Shown piece by piece: positions 13,736 to 15,194 of a stretch of 15,194 nt of DNA. Below the pieces are notes generated by a model. That model was not told the origin of the DNA, searched no databases, and saw only the letters and a program-made list of their open reading frames with translations. Positions within the stretch are counted from its first letter, which is position 1; each line of letters opens with the position of its first letter. The stretch is taken from the NCBI GenBank assembly GCA_019246455.1, contig JAFAQJ010000339.1, positions 1 to 15,194 of the forward strand, read 5' to 3'. The translations under genes and the position numbers were made by a program. This stretch comes from Pseudolabrys sp. (GTDB lineage Bacteria > Pseudomonadota > Alphaproteobacteria > Rhizobiales > Xanthobacteraceae).

Positions 13736-15194
13736 ATGGCGAAGGCGACGGCAAAGGCGAAGGCGGCACCGGCCAAGGAACAGGCTCCCGAAAAGGAAGC
13801 CGACGGCGCACCGGACAACCAGCCGCTGCTCGATCTCAATGATGCTGGCGTCAAGAAGATGATCAAGGCCGCCAAGAAGCGCGGCTATGTCACGTTCGAC
13901 GCGCTCAACGCCGTGCTGCCGTCAGAATCAACTTCGCCCGAACAGATCGAAGACATCATGTCGATGCTCAACGAGATGGGCATCAACGTCATCGACAACG
14001 AGGACGCCACCGACGAGGACGGCGAGGAGAAGGCGACCGACGAGCAGGACGATGATGACGACGAGGACACTGGCCGCGAGGTCGTCGAGTCGAAAGCGAA
14101 GTCGCTCGCCACCACCGAGAAGAAAGAGCCGTCCGAGCGCACCGACGACCCGGTGCGCATGTATCTGCGCGAGATGGGTTCGGTCGAGCTCCTGTCGCGC
14201 GAAGGCGAAATTGCGATCGCCAAGCGCATCGAGGCCGGCCGCGAGGCGATGATCGCCGGCCTGTGCGAGTCGCCACTGACCTTCCAGGCCATCATCATCT
14301 GGCGCGAGGAGCTGAACTCCGGCAAGGCGTTCCTGCGCGACATCATCGATCTCGAGGCGACCTACGCCGGCCCCGACGCCAAGAACATGCAGCCGCCGCA
14401 AATCGATCCGGCGACCGGCCTGCCAATCCCGCAGCAGCCGGGTGCGCCGAATGGCAACGGCGCCGCCGTCCCTGGCCAGCCGCCGAACCTGCGCGTCGTT
14501 CCTCCCGCCCAGCCCGCGCAAGCGTCCCCGCCCCCCTACAAGGCAGCGCCGTCGACGCAGCCGGCGCAAAAAGCCGGCGAAGACGGGGACGAGGAGCCGA
14601 AAGATCCGGCCGAGACCGCCGCCGAATCCGATTACGACGAAGATGAGATGGAGAATTCGCTCTCGCTCGCCGCGATCGAGGCCGAGCTCAAGCCGAAGGT
14701 GATGGAGTCGTTCGACAAGGTCGCCGACAGCTTCAAGCGCCTGCGTCGCCTGCAGGAGCAGGACATTCAGTTCCAGTTGCGCTCGCAGTCGCTGTCGCCG
14801 GCGCAGGAGCGCAAGTATCGCAAACTCAAGGAAGAGATCATCACCGAGGTGAAGTCGCTGCGCCTTCATCAGGCGCGCATCGATTCACTCGTCGAACAGC
14901 TCTACGACATTAACAAGAAGCTGGTGTCGAACGAGGGCCGGCTGATGCGGCTCGCCGAAAGCTACGGCGTCGCCCGCGACGATTTCCTCAAGCAGTATAT
15001 CGGCAACGAACTCGACCCGCGCTGGCTCAACCGCGTCTCGAAACTCTCGGCCAAAGGCTGGAAGGCCTTCATCGCCAAGGACAAGGACCGCGTGAAGGAG
15101 ATCCGCACCGTGGTCCACGAGCTCGCCGCGCAGACCGGCGTCGAGATCGGCGAATTCCGCAAGATCGTGCACATGGTGCAGAAGGGCGAGCGCG
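13736..15194 (+). CDS. rpoD: RNA polymerase housekeeping sigma factor sigma-70, N-terminal 486 residues (3' end beyond window)
   Basis: The primary sigma factor directs core RNA polymerase to housekeeping promoters. Residues 30-90 are region 1.1, with LNDAGVKKMIKAAKKRGYVT and IMSMLNEMGINVID. A very acidic linker (EDGEEKATDEQDDDDDED) follows, then region 1.2 with DDPVRMYLREMGSVELLSRE (138-157). The long non-conserved region runs to the window edge, ending FRKIVHMVQKGER, just before region 2.1. It contains an insert rich in Pro, Ala and Gln (about 219-280). The frame is open at 15194. The ATG at 13736 (MAKATAKAKAAPAKE) has GAGG 8 nt upstream and is preferred. An in-frame ATG at 13661 would add 25 residues but has only a weak ribosome site. 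It follows dnaG, as in many bacteria. Confidence 0.97.
   Translation, partial: MAKATAKAKAAPAKEQAPEKEADGAPDNQPLLDLNDAGVKKMIKAAKKRGYVTFDALNAVLPSESTSPEQIEDIMSMLNEMGINVIDNEDATDEDGEEKATDEQDDDDDEDTGREVVESKAKSLATTEKKEPSERTDDPVRMYLREMGSVELLSREGEIAIAKRIEAGREAMIAGLCESPLTFQAIIIWREELNSGKAFLRDIIDLEATYAGPDAKNMQPPQIDPATGLPIPQQPGAPNGNGAAVPGQPPNLRVVPPAQPAQASPPPYKAAPSTQPAQKAGEDGDEEPKDPAETAAESDYDEDEMENSLSLAAIEAELKPKVMESFDKVADSFKRLRRLQEQDIQFQLRSQSLSPAQERKYRKLKEEIITEVKSLRLHQARIDSLVEQLYDINKKLVSNEGRLMRLAESYGVARDDFLKQYIGNELDPRWLNRVSKLSAKGWKAFIAKDKDRVKEIRTVVHELAAQTGVEIGEFRKIVHMVQKGER

Noticed and set aside
13928..14869. Minus-strand open frame (313 codons) opposite rpoD
   Set aside because: It is complementary to the acidic and low-complexity parts of rpoD. 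Its Leu/Arg/Gly repeats are the mirror of Glu/Asp/Ala codons, not a protein domain.
1..15194. CRISPR array, insertion sequence, prophage or toxin-antitoxin module
   Set aside because: No regularly spaced direct repeats, transposase or integrase motifs, terminal inverted repeats or small paired toxin-antitoxin genes were seen on either strand.

Overview
The window is a GC-rich, gene-dense chromosomal segment. Protein style and gene order suggest an alphaproteobacterium of the order Hyphomicrobiales (Nitrobacteraceae/Xanthobacteraceae-like). This is an inference from RpoD and DnaG character, from carA, yqeY, dnaG and rpoD lying close together, and from GC-ending codons; no search was run. No phage, insertion sequence, CRISPR array or toxin-antitoxin pair was seen. 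Most genes are housekeeping or ordinary accessory genes.

Layout. Bases 1-6382 are almost entirely minus strand. Read in the direction of transcription, they hold an FkbM-type methyltransferase, carA, a cupin, a membrane glycosyltransferase, a class I methyltransferase, an aberrant tRNA-Cys-like gene, an intrinsic terminator, and the 5' 397 codons of carB (cut by the window edge). The two carbamoyl-phosphate synthase subunits are thus encoded in the same direction but separated by three tightly packed genes (4-bp gap, overlapping stop/start, 7-bp gap), a tRNA-like gene and a terminator. Bases 6456-11288 form an accessory block: yqeY, a divergent WYL regulator/GST-like pair sharing a near-palindromic operator candidate, a DUF4239 membrane protein, a Bug-type solute-binding protein, an alpha/beta hydrolase and a small secreted PsiF-like protein. 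Bases 11527-15194 carry dnaG and the 5' two thirds of rpoD, with a good intrinsic terminator between them.

How the genes work together. carA and carB encode the small and large subunits that make carbamoyl phosphate for pyrimidine and arginine synthesis. dnaG (primase) and rpoD (housekeeping sigma factor), with yqeY nearby, are the dispersed remains of the classical macromolecular-synthesis neighbourhood. The cupin, glycosyltransferase and methyltransferases may act on a cell-surface glycan or lipid, but no substrate can be read from the sequence.

The points most worth a second look are the tRNA-Cys-like gene that has lost U33 and G19, the terminator only 24 bp before carB, the DnaG in which all four zinc ligands of the N-terminal domain are replaced, and the operator candidate between the WYL regulator and the GST-like gene.
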